Shown here: one piece after another, positions 1 to 9,880 of the stretch
Numbering within the stretch: the stretch's first letter is position 1
How the letters are laid out: the number at the start of each line of letters is the position of its first letter
DNA from: Panopea generosa
Lineage: Eukaryota; Mollusca; Bivalvia; Adapedonta; Hiatellidae
Direction of reading: 5' to 3'
NCBI GenBank assembly: GCA_029582155.1
Contig: CM055895.1
Location: 10,330,544-10,394,543, forward strand
DNA: 64,000 nucleotides
The notes under the pieces: model-generated
What the model was told of the DNA's origin: nothing
The model's input: the letters and a program-made list of their open reading frames with translations, nothing else
Databases searched by the model: none
Position numbers and translations under genes: made by a program

Positions 1-1689
1 TATATAAACATAAAATGAATTACGTATATGATTATTAAATTAAAATTTTTAAAAAAGTTCCTATAAACTACAGGCCGTTAATGAATTTGTAAGGAGTATA
101 TACCCCTTCGCAAATTATGCCAAGTTGGAGCCCCTAGCTATACATAATAGAGAAGTAAATCAAATATAGAATAAAATATAATCAAATTAAACAGACGTGT
201 AGTGCAAACTATACAGTGCAAGTCTGATACAGTTTTTAGCAGGAACCGTGTCAATGACACATTGATCATAGTTTCTGATCTATAGATAATGCACTAACCA
301 TGCAGAAGATACTATTATTTCAATAATTGTGTCGTATCACAATATGTAAGATAAACTAGAAATAAATCAATTTCAAATTAAAAGAGAAGTCTTAAATGCC
401 TTGTTTGAAAATAATTGCAGTAATATTAATAGTTACTGTTTAGAAAAGCTTTGTCATTCTCCTGAGAAACGTAATTCCATACCAAAATCTATAATTCTTC
501 CTACTTCATAATTACCAGTTTTAAGGGTTAATAAGTCTAGATGCCTGTACTCGAATAAAGTAAAATGAAAATAAGTTCATCAACGTTTGTAATTTCATTA
601 CTAGTAATCCATTCCAAGCACTATATATAAATTGTTCTAGACGTAGATGAAGTGTAAATATATATACAAATATATAAAGAAGATAAATGAAATCACACCA
701 ACGGAATTTCTGATTTATGGGTTATTTTCAGATTCACAGATACATTGTAAATTTAGATCTGAAAATATCACTAAAAATGGAGATTATTCTATATATTTTT
801 ATATTTTAATTATCTCCCTTTATGAAACAAATAGATATTACTTCACTGTATATAATTGATCCAACGGGTTAGTATGTTTGTCCTTTATATAGCATGTGAG
901 TAGTCATGAATCCTTTACTGGACCCTACTCATATAAGCTATCAGTTCATGTATGTAAATTGTCCGTCTAGGTCAGATGTGTTGCATGTAAAACCATAGTA
1001 TACTAGAAGTCACGGTTGACACCAAATATATTTGTTTGGTAGATGCCTTGATAATGTGTCTATGGTTTGCATTGTAGCTAGACACGCGCTCGCCGTAGTC
1101 TGGTGTACATTTATGTCTTTTTTTTACAATTAATTATCTTCATAAACATATATATATATATTAATCAAATTAAATTATTTTAGACGTAAATGAGGTATAT
1201 ATTTCGGTAGTGGTGAAATCCAGCTGTAATTACACCAAACACATATCAAACAGATATGACCTATATTTCTAAAGTAAGGATAGCACGTCAAAAGTGTTTA
1301 TCTAATTACTCTAGAACTTGGAGGATCGATTGATATTTAACATTCAATTTTGTCAAAATGTTAAAATAGAAATAATTGGAAGAACCGACGTCATCTGCTG
1401 ATACTTTTCTCTGTCAATAATCAATCCGTGATATTCGAAACTGATCAAGTCAGATTTCAAATTAAGCAGGCCAAATTTCTCGGGCGTCAAAGCTGAAAAT
1501 GTCAAAACAATAGCTGTAAACTGTTATTTTTAGCTACTTTTTTATGGGGAAAATCAAATTCTACATCCATTCCAAACTAAATTTGGTTGAAACACACAAC
1601 ACGGTTTGTTTTCACCTTGGTTATAACTTACATGTGCCTAAGTCATAAGTCACAACTTAATGTTCAGTCCACTTGATAATAAAAGTGTT
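1..1689. other. intergenic AT-rich stretch, no gene seen
   Basis: I see no coding region, RNA gene or recognisable repeat here. The only open frame of note (70 codons near 650-860) is AT-driven, lysine- and tyrosine-rich and resembles no family I know. Short AT runs such as the one near 1148-1160 are low complexity. Confidence 0.5.
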
Positions 1690-2145
1690 AATCCCACCAT
1701 TGATTTTTGTTCTTTATTCAATAGTAATAATAAAAGTTTGAAGGCTTGTCATTCATAAAGAGACCCAAATGAAAGAAGTGAAACTTACAGTTTACTGTTT
1801 GTCAACCTCTGCACTACCAAATTATGATGAGAAAATTAGGGGACAAGTGTCATATAAGATTTTTTTTTCTGTTCAGTGGGTACACTGTTGACAAAGTGAA
1901 AGTTGTCTTCTGAAATCATGTATTCATACCCCAATTTCCAAGCATAATTTTTTTCTAAATTCACAATTCAAATCATGACAATGGTTCAAAAAAATTTCAA
2001 AATACGTCAATAATGCCATTCAGTTAACAAAAAGAACATTAAAATAAGGAAAATGCATTTTTAAAGACGAAGAAATAAGAAATATTTAGAACAACCATTA
2101 TGAGACGGAAGCTTCCCACGGAAGTATTTTCTGTTTCCAACGGTT
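1690..2145 (+). repeat. dispersed repeat, copy A
   Basis: This stretch aligns, with many substitutions and small indels, to the reverse complement of about 16905-17340. Shared landmarks in order are GCTTGTCATTCAT, a GAGACCCAA segment, TTGTTTGTCAAC, GACAAAGTGAAAGT, TGTATTCATACCC and CTAAATTCACAATTC. No coding potential or terminal repeats are evident, so the class is unknown. The outer limits are approximate. Confidence 0.6.
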
Positions 2146-2212
2146 GGTATGCCTAAAATGGTAAGAGGATAATTATGTTTGATACGTAAGAAATTAGAAT
2201 ATTAAACCACGT

Positions 2213-2218
2213 GACTGA
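2213..2218. repeat. 6-bp target site duplication (left), GACTGA
   Basis: GACTGA directly abuts the outer end of the left terminal inverted repeat. The identical hexamer abuts the right one at 9134-9139. Six-base duplications are the length known for Polinton/Maverick integration. Confidence 0.85.
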
Positions 2219-2544
2219 AGTAGTATACAATTTACGAGTGTCAGCGCAATTTTCCCACCACCCAAAATGATCAGATCAACCGGGTTTCGCCAGACTCGCC
2301 CAGGCTCGTCTAGACTCGCCCCGGCTCGTACAGACTCACCCAAGCTCGCTGATCATTTGTAGGTGATAGAAAAATTCGCTGAAACCCGTATATTGTATGC
2401 TGCTACCCCCACACCCCACTAGACAGCCACTAGAAAGCCAAATCCTTAAACGGAACCCAAGAATTGAAATCATTTTAATAACCACCACTCCAGTTTACGC
2501 TCGTTTCTTTTTGTACTCGCGTCTCAATATCTTTTCATTTTTTT
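2219..2544 (+). repeat. Polinton left terminal inverted repeat
   Basis: The reverse complement matches 8873-9133 with indels. The outermost 186 bp (2219-2404) is itself a near-palindrome: AGTAGTATACAATTTACG at one edge and CGTATATTGTATGCTGCT at the other. Three 20-bp tandem units of the form AGACTCGCCCAGGCTCGT lie in its centre (2290-2349), where the right end has only one. The inner part (about 2420-2544), read on the minus strand, encodes the end of a chromodomain. The repeat therefore includes integrase coding sequence. Confidence 0.8.
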
Positions 2545-5000
2545 GCCACGATAACCATATGGAAGTGTATTAATTCCATCATCCAAAATATAACTTTTTA
2601 CCTAATGCTTAACTGATTTTATTGTGTGTGTTTTCATACCTTCAATAATTAAAGTATCTTTGTAATCCTCATGCATTACATTTTTCTTAACAACACCTTT
2701 GGTAATACCCTAACATTTTTTTTTATCTTTACCATCCATTTTATACGAATACATCTTACTTCTCAAACCGATAAATTCAGTAATCGGAATACCCGCTGCC
2801 TCATCCTTCATCTTGCCAATAACTTTTTTATTACTATCAAAAAAGAATGGACTGTTTTTAGAGTAATCACTATTATCAAACAAGTTTTTATTCTCATACA
2901 AATCCTCATAAACATCTTTTGTTTTAATTTCATAACATAAGGAGTCAGTATCTGTGATTAATAATTTGACTTTATTTCTATCATACTTTTTAGTAAAACA
3001 CAATGCCTTTTCTGTCAAGTTATTAACTAAATTAGCTAAGAATTGGTTAAGAAATTGTAAACTATCCACAAAGACTAAGTTGTCTATCATGAAAGATATG
3101 TATTTTTCCATATTATTAGGAATTACGTTAATTTCCCTTTTAATCTTACCAATTTCATACATTATGAAATGACCATCATATCCTTTTAGATTATGGAACA
3201 CGACAGGGATATTTTTACTCAGTATAAAGAATCTATTACACTTGTGTGCACTTCCGCGATATTTTCTTGTAACATGACAATGATCTCTCACAGGATATTT
3301 ATATTTTAAATTATCTTCTGTATATTCCTTTTGACAAATATGAGAAGACTTACTTTTCTCTTTTTCCTCCTATTCCGTTATAACTATTTCTTTATTAAAA
3401 TGTTTTTTCATCACTCCTTCTCAATACTCCTGCTCAACCAGCATATTTTCAATAAAACGATAAACCGAATTCTTTCCTCGGTAAATCTCTACTGGTTTAC
3501 TAAATGTATTATCATATATGCATACTAACTTATATCCAAAACTACAAGCAACATGTTTTTGGTAAGCCTCAGTTGAGTTACCAAACTTTTCATTTACTGG
3601 TTTTACTATTGCTTCAAAATCAGCATAAATGATAAAATGGGCTGCTTATTGTTTATGCTAATTTCTAAAAAAAAACTATTGTTTTTCTCATCAGGCATTT
3701 TAACTTTCTGTGTTCCGTTAATAGAAAAGACATACATTCGTGTGGCTATCAAATATTCTTTCTAATGTAAAATGTTGGATGCAATATTTGCAAAAGAACA
3801 GCTTTCCCTTGTCTTTTGATTGTGTGTTCATTAGTTTATTAAACTCCTTTATCCAAACATAATGAGATAAACCTTCCTCTTCTATGCATAAAAGAGCACA
3901 AGTTTGTTTTTTTTCATTTTTGTTTTAGAGATGCACAACGGGTAAATAGGTTATTTACCATTTCAAATTCCAGAGATGTTAAACCTTACATTATTAGCTG
4001 CTTATATTTTAGGAATATCTTTTACTTTGACAGGAAAAACTTTATTCCGTCATAATTTACTTCATTTAAATGGGTTTTTTTTATATATATTGTTATTCTT
4101 TGTGGGTCCTTTACAGCTGGAAACAAATACACCAAATGGCAGCAACGAAAACATTCATTATCCTTTCATTTTTAATATTGATTATTCCTTGTGTATTTTT
4201 TATAACATCGGGAAGAGCAACATACGAGGAACCCTTTATTGATCTGTATTTTATAATTGTTACATAATGTTCCTTCATTTCTTATATTATCCAACCATAT
4301 CCAAGAGAAATCAATCCATTCGCTGATTCTATTTGTTAATTCACTATTTATATAATTCTTTTTTTTTTAAATCATTTTGGTATAACAATGCTTTTGCTTT
4401 TGATTTAAAAAACACACTTTGAGTAGTTCTCATATCTTTGATTCCGTCCTCCCCTAAAACACTATTTGTTTTAACAAACAAAATCTGAATTGTTATATTT
4501 ATTTTAACATTCATTTCCTGTAAAGCTAGAAGACCCACTAGCGGCTTAACACCTTGTTTTAATTGTATCATCGGGTCGTATTTGTTTACTATATTTATTT
4601 GATAGTGTTGATATGTGTTATTTTTAGATATTTTAACAAGTGTGAATATCATGTATATCTTATATCTAGAAAATAATTATCCCTCATTAGCATAAATAAA
4701 CCTATAGCTTTTTCTATCATTTTCAGAATACCCACTTTTTACTCGATTGGTTGTCTCACAACACATGGTGATCAATCCAGAATTTATATTTAAATCCTTT
4801 TGTGCAATATACATACTCTTATACTCATTTATATTATCCTCATTATCCCACTCGATAGCAATAACTGCTTTTGGTATTTTTCTGTCTTTATTAAGAACCA
4901 ATTTGATTACATCTTTCCTCTCCATTATTATTTCTCCTAAACTTCCATCACTGCGCGGCATCCGGTAAGCCTCCTTTATTTCTTTTCCTATTCTCTCCAT
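2524..5000 (-). pseudogene. Polinton family B DNA polymerase (protein-primed), decayed
   Basis: This is the replicative polymerase of a Polinton, broken by frameshifts, stops and a large deletion. Read on the minus strand: 5000-4344 is one frame with a single TAA at 4677-4679, and I take it as the N-terminal region. About 4330-4000 is degraded. About 3960-3700 carries a C-x2-C zinc-binding-like stretch after HYVWIKEFN. Exonuclease motif I (ADFEA) is at 3611-3624. Exonuclease motif II (NLKGYDGHF) has its Asp codon at 3175-3177. The polymerase motif C core TDTDS starts near 2955. Palm motifs A and B are absent: exonuclease sequence (FVDSLQFL) runs in frame into sequence just before motif C, so several hundred codons are missing. 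The tail ends at a TGA (2524-2526) inside the left inverted repeat. Polymerase identity is firm; the N-terminal assignment of 4677-5000 rests on frame continuity only. Confidence 0.85.
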
Positions 5001-5859
5001 AATTTTCTTTTATTTTGATAATAGCTTCTTTTCGTTCCTTTCGATTTATTCTATCTTAATACTCACCCCGACCAGCAGTACAATTAAGCTTTACAACCAA
5101 TTTATCCATATAATATATCAAGCTTATAAATTATTTTTTAATTATAAATTTAATAACCCGGTCAAAAATTATTTTATAATCATCTCTGTTTTTCCTTTCT
5201 GTATCAAAATGAAAGCATCCGCATGGTTATTCCGTGGTCAATAGACTGGTAAGTCACCGCTTTGGTGTATAATTTAATTGATACGGCTCTCACTGGCATG
5301 TGACATAACGTTATTAACATCACGGGTGTCTGTATTGCTGCGTGTCATATACGTAGCGGTATAGCACAGTGGGTATATTTTCAAACAAGTTTAATATAGT
5401 TTGTATTTTAAACAATATATCAACATGAATCATACTATCAGTAAAATAATAATTTGAGAAACATTGAAAAAAAGTTAATTTCAGGTACATAATACATATA
5501 TACATATATACATAATGAAAATATTCATTAAATCTTATAATATCAGACTATCTTTTTTAAGTTAAGTGAAGCCACATTCTGTTTACACCTCATTTAGAAA
5601 TTGCAAGATGGACTAAGCATGTATGATGTTTTGTATAAAAAGCTGAAGCCATTTAAACAAAAAAAAAACGAATCAATTATTAAAAAGTATTTAACTAATA
5701 TATAAATGAGTAGTTATTTAATAAAGGAAAAAAAACTGTAACACAAGATGTAGAACCTAGAATTGTTTCGGCTAAAATAGAAAGTTGATGCAAAAGAGTA
5801 CTTGTGCGTCTTGCGGAATAATAAAAACAAAATTTGTAAAGAATAACATTGGACAGGGT
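5001..5859. other. Polinton interior, unassigned; LINE 5' boundary lies here or just beyond
   Basis: Between the polymerase remnant and the first recognisable reverse transcriptase codons I can assign no gene. The stretch should contain leftover Polinton sequence and the truncated 5' start of the LINE. I could not find the junction or a target duplication. Low-complexity ATA/TAC repeats occur near 5490-5515. Confidence 0.4.
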
Positions 5860-7742
5860 TTTGACATTTATTAAAGTTCTTAATAATTTTACAGTCTATG
5901 TATAGCAAATTAAAATCATGTGTTAAGGTTAATAATGGATTAACTGAGTTTTTCCCATGTAACATTGGAACCAGGCAAGGCTGTGTGGCGAGCCCCATAA
6001 TCTTTTTCTATGTTTATAAATGATTTAGTTACATTTCTACATTCTAAATGTGATCGTGGTATATTTGTTTCTTATGATATTAATGAGTTAGAAGCCTTAA
6101 TGTTTGCTGATGATGTTTCAAGTTTCTCAGATACTGTTGTACATCTTCAAAGACAAATTAATTATATTGAACAATTTTGTGCATCTGTTGATATGAAAAT
6201 TAATCTCGATAAATCAAAAATTGTTGTTTTTAGAAATGGAGGCATCGTCAAGCTTACAGAAAAGTGGACTTATTGTGGAGAAACTATAGATGTTGTCAAA
6301 TTTTATAAATATTTAGGTGTTTATTTCACGCCAAAATTGCTATGGTAAAAAACGCAAGAAATGTTGGCATTGCAAGGTATTAAGTCTGTTGCCTGTATAT
6401 TTAGATTTCAACGTAAATTTGGACATCTAAATTCAGTAGATATGTTTAAAGTATTTGATGCTATGGTCAAACCTATACTTTGTTATGGCTCTGAAATCTG
6501 GGGATTCAAGTATGTTGAAAAAATTGAAAAAGTGCAAATCAAATTCTGTAAACAGTATTGTAATTTATCACAAAATACATCTGATATTCTAGCGCTAGGA
6601 GAATGCGGAAGATTACCGTTATGTATTACTTATATTCCCAACTGTGTAAAATTTTGGCTAAGAATTATACGTATGGAAAACCATAGATACCCTAAACAAT
6701 GTTATAAAATGCTAAAACAATTAGATGAAGCAGGCAGAAGAACTTGGGCTAGTCATATTAAAGAATTACTTTTTACATATGGATTTGGATATGCTTGGCT
6801 TGCCCAAGATGTTGGAAATGACATAAATTTTATTCATTTATTTAAAACACGCATTAAAGACTGCTATTTACAAAGATGGATCGCAGGTCTAAATGATTCT
6901 CCTAAATCTCTGCATTATAAACATTTTAAATCTCATCTGTATTCAGAATCATACTTAGACATTGATTTATCATATATTTTAAGAAAAACGTTGTCAAATT
7001 TTCGTTGTTCGACCCATACTTTAATGATCGAGAAGGGAAGACACTTATCAATAGATAAAAATTTAAGATTCTGTCCTATATGTATGAAAAATAATATTTC
7101 TGTAGTCGAAGATGAGTTTCACTTCTTCTTTGAATGTAATGAGTATGAACATTTTAGACAAACTTTTTTCAAATCTAATTGGTTAAGAAATAGATCGCTT
7201 AACATGTATTACATAATATTTAGCTTGAAAGATGAGAAAAGCATTGTCAGTATTGCTAGATATCTTTTAAATGCTTTTAAAAGAAGAAAAGAAATTCTAG
7301 ATTTGCCCATTTAAAGAAATATTAACAAGAGTAAACTACTGTATTATTAATTAGACAGTATAAATAGTTTCACTTTATTTTGAATATAAATATTCATGAT
7401 ATGATTTAATAGTCTTGTTCATTATAGTGTTAATTTTGGATTTATATATAGCTACATTTATTTCAAATCATATATCTTCAAAAATATATGTCACATCTGT
7501 TACTTTATAAAACTTTTGAAATGCTTAAACCTGAAATGATCTAATACAAATGTTATTATTTTTGGATTTATATGGCATGTTATAAGCTTATATTCACTTT
7601 AATATGTGAATTCTGTAATATTGACTTGTATAAATGTATAATATTTAATTTGTGTCACTCTATATGATGTATTTACATGTTGTATTTTGGGCCGGAGGCC
7701 TATATTACTTAATAAAATATGTCTATGTCTATGTCTATGTCT
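5860..7742 (+). mobile_element. 5'-truncated non-LTR retrotransposon (LINE) nested in the Polinton
   Basis: The insertion carries the C-terminal half of a non-LTR reverse transcriptase ORF, then a 3' UTR of about 430 bp. The 3' end has a GGGCCGGAGGCC inverted repeat (7688-7700), an AATAAA-like stretch and a tail of TGTCTA-type hexamers (about 7720-7742). Such short-repeat 3' tails are typical of several LINE clades that lack poly(A). It separates Polinton polymerase sequence on the left from Polinton PLA2-like and integrase sequence on the right, so it inserted after the Polinton. The 5' limit is uncertain. Confidence 0.8.
5893..7314 (+). pseudogene. LINE reverse transcriptase, C-terminal part (broken)
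   Basis: This would be the target-primed reverse transcriptase of the element. Visible in order: GTRQGCVASPIIF (a non-LTR motif before the catalytic box) near 5970-6010, followed by a one-base frame change. Then an open frame at 6010-6348 holds LMFADDVSSF, the FADD catalytic motif. A stop follows at 6346-6348. The same reading continues at 6361-7314 (317 codons) with a thumb-like region and a C-terminal Cys/His cluster (CPICMKN...FHFFFEC). The 5' end of the ORF, including any endonuclease domain, is missing. The frameshift and stop make it inactive. The clade is not determinable by eye; CR1/Jockey-like groups are candidates. Confidence 0.85.
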
Positions 7743-7771
7743 AATCTATGTTACCATTACTCCCTTATTAG

Positions 7772-8044
7772 GGGTCAACACTTCCTGGATACAAATATTG
7801 CGGGCCTGAAAATCCTTTAGATTATGGACCTCCGGTAAATGATTTAGACAGTGTTTGTCGAGAACATGGTTATTGTTACGGAAACGGAGTTAAAAAATCT
7901 ACTTGTGATAAAGAAATGTTAGAGAATTTAAAGAACACACAATCAAAAACATTTGGTGAAAAAATTGCTAAAAATTTAATTGTTAAACCAACTTTTGTTA
8001 TAAAATATAAGCTTGATTTGGGCTCAAAACACTTGAAAGGCTGA
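7772..8044 (+). pseudogene. phospholipase A2-like domain fragment of the Polinton
   Basis: A 90-codon frame ends at TGA (8042-8044) and has no start codon of its own; the LINE 3' end lies 30 bp upstream and in-frame sequence there has a stop. The peptide shows CGPENPLDYGPPVNDLDSV followed by REHGYCY. This is the calcium-loop plus catalytic-helix pattern of the short PLA2 domain known from parvovirus VP1 and, from memory, from some invertebrate Polinton proteins. The His codon is at 7865-7867. The usual Asp after it is Gly here (GGT, 7868-7870), so catalysis is doubtful. A basic tail with GEKIAKNLIVKP follows. In its family the domain acts in membrane breach during particle entry; here it is a fragment. 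Confidence 0.7.
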
Positions 8045-8109
8045 CGTCTTGGGGAAGTAGATTAGCGATTGATTTACATTAACCTTTTTAAAAAAAATGT
8101 CCAAGACAC

Positions 8110-8655
8110 TGGGTCATTGTAAATGGTGTGGATGATACATGGTCGGCTGATTTGATTGATATGCAGACCTTCTTAAAATATAACAAAGGATTCAAATACC
8201 TATTAAATGTAACTGATGTCTTGTGTAAATATGCTTGGAGTGTGCCGCTTAAGAATAAAAGTGGCTCGGAGGTAGCTGGAGCATTTGAGGACATTTTCTT
8301 TGAGATCAATGTAAGACCTTAAAAGTTGTGGGTTGATGAGGGAAGTTAATTTTATAATAAGCACTTTAAGAAATTGTTAAGTGATAAAAATATCAAAATG
8401 TATCATACCTTTAATGAAGGAAAAGCAGTAATTACTGAAATATTTAACAGGACTATGAAGAGAATAATGTGGAAGCATTTCACTGCAAATAATACAAATA
8501 AATATATTAATGTCCTGCCTAAAATAATCTCAAAATATAATAAGACAAAACATGGTAGTATTGGTATGATTCCTGGAGAGAGAAGAATGAAAACGAATAA
8601 AGAAAAGGCAATACATAATATGTATTCTTCTAAATCCAAACAATCTCAGACATAA
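8110..8655 (+). pseudogene. Polinton integrase catalytic core (retroviral type), two internal stops
   Basis: The frame encodes an rve-type DDE integrase that would join Polinton ends to host DNA. It begins within VNGVDDTWSADLIDM. The first catalytic Asp codon is at 8149-8151. The second is in KLWVDEGS at 8335-8337. The Glu is in NEGKAVITEIFNRTMK at 8437-8439. All three share one frame, with about 33 residues between the last two. TAA codons at 8320-8322 and 8347-8349 interrupt the core, the second replacing what is usually Glu before FYNKHF. KYNKTKHGSIGMIPGE near the end is typical of this family. The N-terminal zinc-binding region is not recognisable. It sits beside the right inverted repeat, as expected for a Polinton integrase. 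Confidence 0.88.
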
Positions 8656-8995
8656 TAGCTTTCAAAATTGATGATAGGGTTAGAATAAGTAAATACAAAA
8701 AAAACAATTTGAAAAGGATTATACTCCTAACTGGACGGAAGAAATATTTGTTGTTAGAGGCATACAAATACAAAGCCAGTTACATATATACTGAAAGATT
8801 TAAACAATGAAATATTGTGGGATAATTCTACGAACAAGAATTAGCTAAAGCAAATCAAGAAATATTTAGAATAGAAAAATAGAAAAGATGTTAAGACGCG
8901 ATTACAAAAAGAAACAAGCAAACGTAAATTAATGGAGCGGTTATTCAAATGATATCAATTCTAGGGTTCCGTTAAATGATTTGGCTGTTTGATAA
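8656..8995 (+). pseudogene. integrase C-terminal region and chromodomain remnant
   Basis: Continuing from the core with frameshifts: KIDDRVRISKYKK, FEKDYTPNWTEEIFVVRGIQ, FYEQELAKANQEIFRIEK, then LRRDYKKKQANV, SGYSNDINSRVPLNDLAV and a stop. The last part matches the chromodomain end pattern (W-x-G-Y...W-x-P-x-x-L) found at the C terminus of Polinton integrases. From 8873 onward this sequence belongs to the right inverted repeat, and a diverged copy sits in the left one. Confidence 0.75.
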
Positions 8996-9133
8996 AAATA
9001 AAGGTAGTAATAGTATACAATAACCGGGTTACAGCGAAACTTTTTATCACCTAAAATGATCAGCGAGCTTGGGCGTGCTGGTCATTTTTTGGTGGTGGGA
9101 ATTTGCGCTGAAACACGTAAATTGTATACTACT
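8873..9133 (-). repeat. Polinton right terminal inverted repeat
   Basis: It is the inverted counterpart of 2219-2544. The outermost 128 bp (9006-9133) is again near-palindromic and ends GTATACTACT, the exact complement of the left start. It has one 20-bp GC-rich unit rather than three. The inner part encodes the integrase chromodomain tail. Confidence 0.8.
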
Positions 9134-9139
9134 GACTGA
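9134..9139. repeat. 6-bp target site duplication (right), GACTGA
   Basis: Identical to 2213-2218 and directly adjacent to the right inverted repeat. Confidence 0.85.
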
Positions 9140-9581
9140 CAAGAGTCAATCGTAACACTCTTTGTTTACATGAGATTTTAGTTAATATATGATGAAGCAT
9201 AGATGTGGATCTACTTTGCGACGTCTTTTTTCTGTCTTGCCGTTCTTACCTTTATTTTGTTTGCATTTTTGAATATAATTGTCTTTAACAGTTTTATTAC
9301 GTTTTCAATAATAGACAAATGATAACTTTGTTTCTGTTTGCATCGATAGAGGTACAATCCCTGTAAACATTTTGTTTCGTTTGCATTGATTGACGTTATT
9401 ATGTAGTTTTATTCTAAATTTCATGAAGTCGTTGAATGCTTTCTTTTGGTTTTAGATTTAAGACATTTTCCCACATTTTGCTATTTTGATGCTATCTGAT
9501 ATATTCAGACTTTCTGTCGTACTATATCTTGGAAGAGATTCCTCATTTTTATTTAATTGAACGGTAAGTCATCAGAATAAT
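9140..9581. other. intergenic stretch, nothing recognised
   Basis: No coding region or repeat identified. It is moderately AT-rich with T-runs. Confidence 0.4.
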
Positions 9582-9880
9582 GATTGTTTGACTAGTAAGC
9601 CTCATTTTCATGCCATCGAAGGCTAACAGACGATCAGTTAACCTAACCACTGTTTCCTTGGATCTTGGAATGTTAATCAGTACTCAAGCACATCCATTTT
9701 CGAACGTATCTGCTAATTTTCTCAATTAGAATAACAATGAGAGACGGTAGATAATGAGACGCAATGTCATATGTCAATCAGCAAAGACACCAAAGACACT
9801 GTGGCGGGGTGGGGATTCCATCACTTGACCATTGAATTGATAGTCAGACGCGCTACAGACTGAGCTAATCAGTCCGACGA
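9582..9880 (-). repeat. tRNA-derived SINE, family A, minus copy
   Basis: On the minus strand a tRNA-like head (GATTAGCTCAGTCTGTAGCG, an A box) is followed by the family body. Conserved landmarks are a GTCTCT stretch, CTTGAGTACTG and GTTAACTGATCGTCTGTTAGC, CTTCGATGGCAT. The same body occurs at 14647, 49410 and 50913. The B-box region is degraded. Confidence 0.7.

Larger units (their letters stand above)
2219..9133. mobile_element. Polinton/Maverick element, degraded and internally deleted
   Basis: The element is about 6.9 kb, of which roughly 2 kb is a later LINE insertion. The ends start with AGTAGTATACAATTTACG and form long inverted repeats. They are flanked by a perfect 6-bp duplication (GACTGA), the hallmark length for Polintons. 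Inside are remnants of a protein-primed family B DNA polymerase (minus strand, left), a phospholipase A2-like domain and a retroviral-type integrase with chromodomain tail (plus strand, right). The polymerase and integrase read outward toward opposite ends. Full-length Polintons are usually 15-20 kb and also carry capsid, ATPase and protease genes. None of those is visible, so the centre has been lost. Every coding piece is broken, so the copy is dead, though the termini are well preserved. Confidence 0.9.

Noticed and set aside
2219-2404. Left Polinton tip as an independent MITE
   Set aside because: It has no flanking duplication of its own; the GACTGA duplication pairs it with the right end at 9133.
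2671-4267. Plus-strand open frames across 2671-4267
   Set aside because: They are shadows of the minus-strand polymerase pseudogene.
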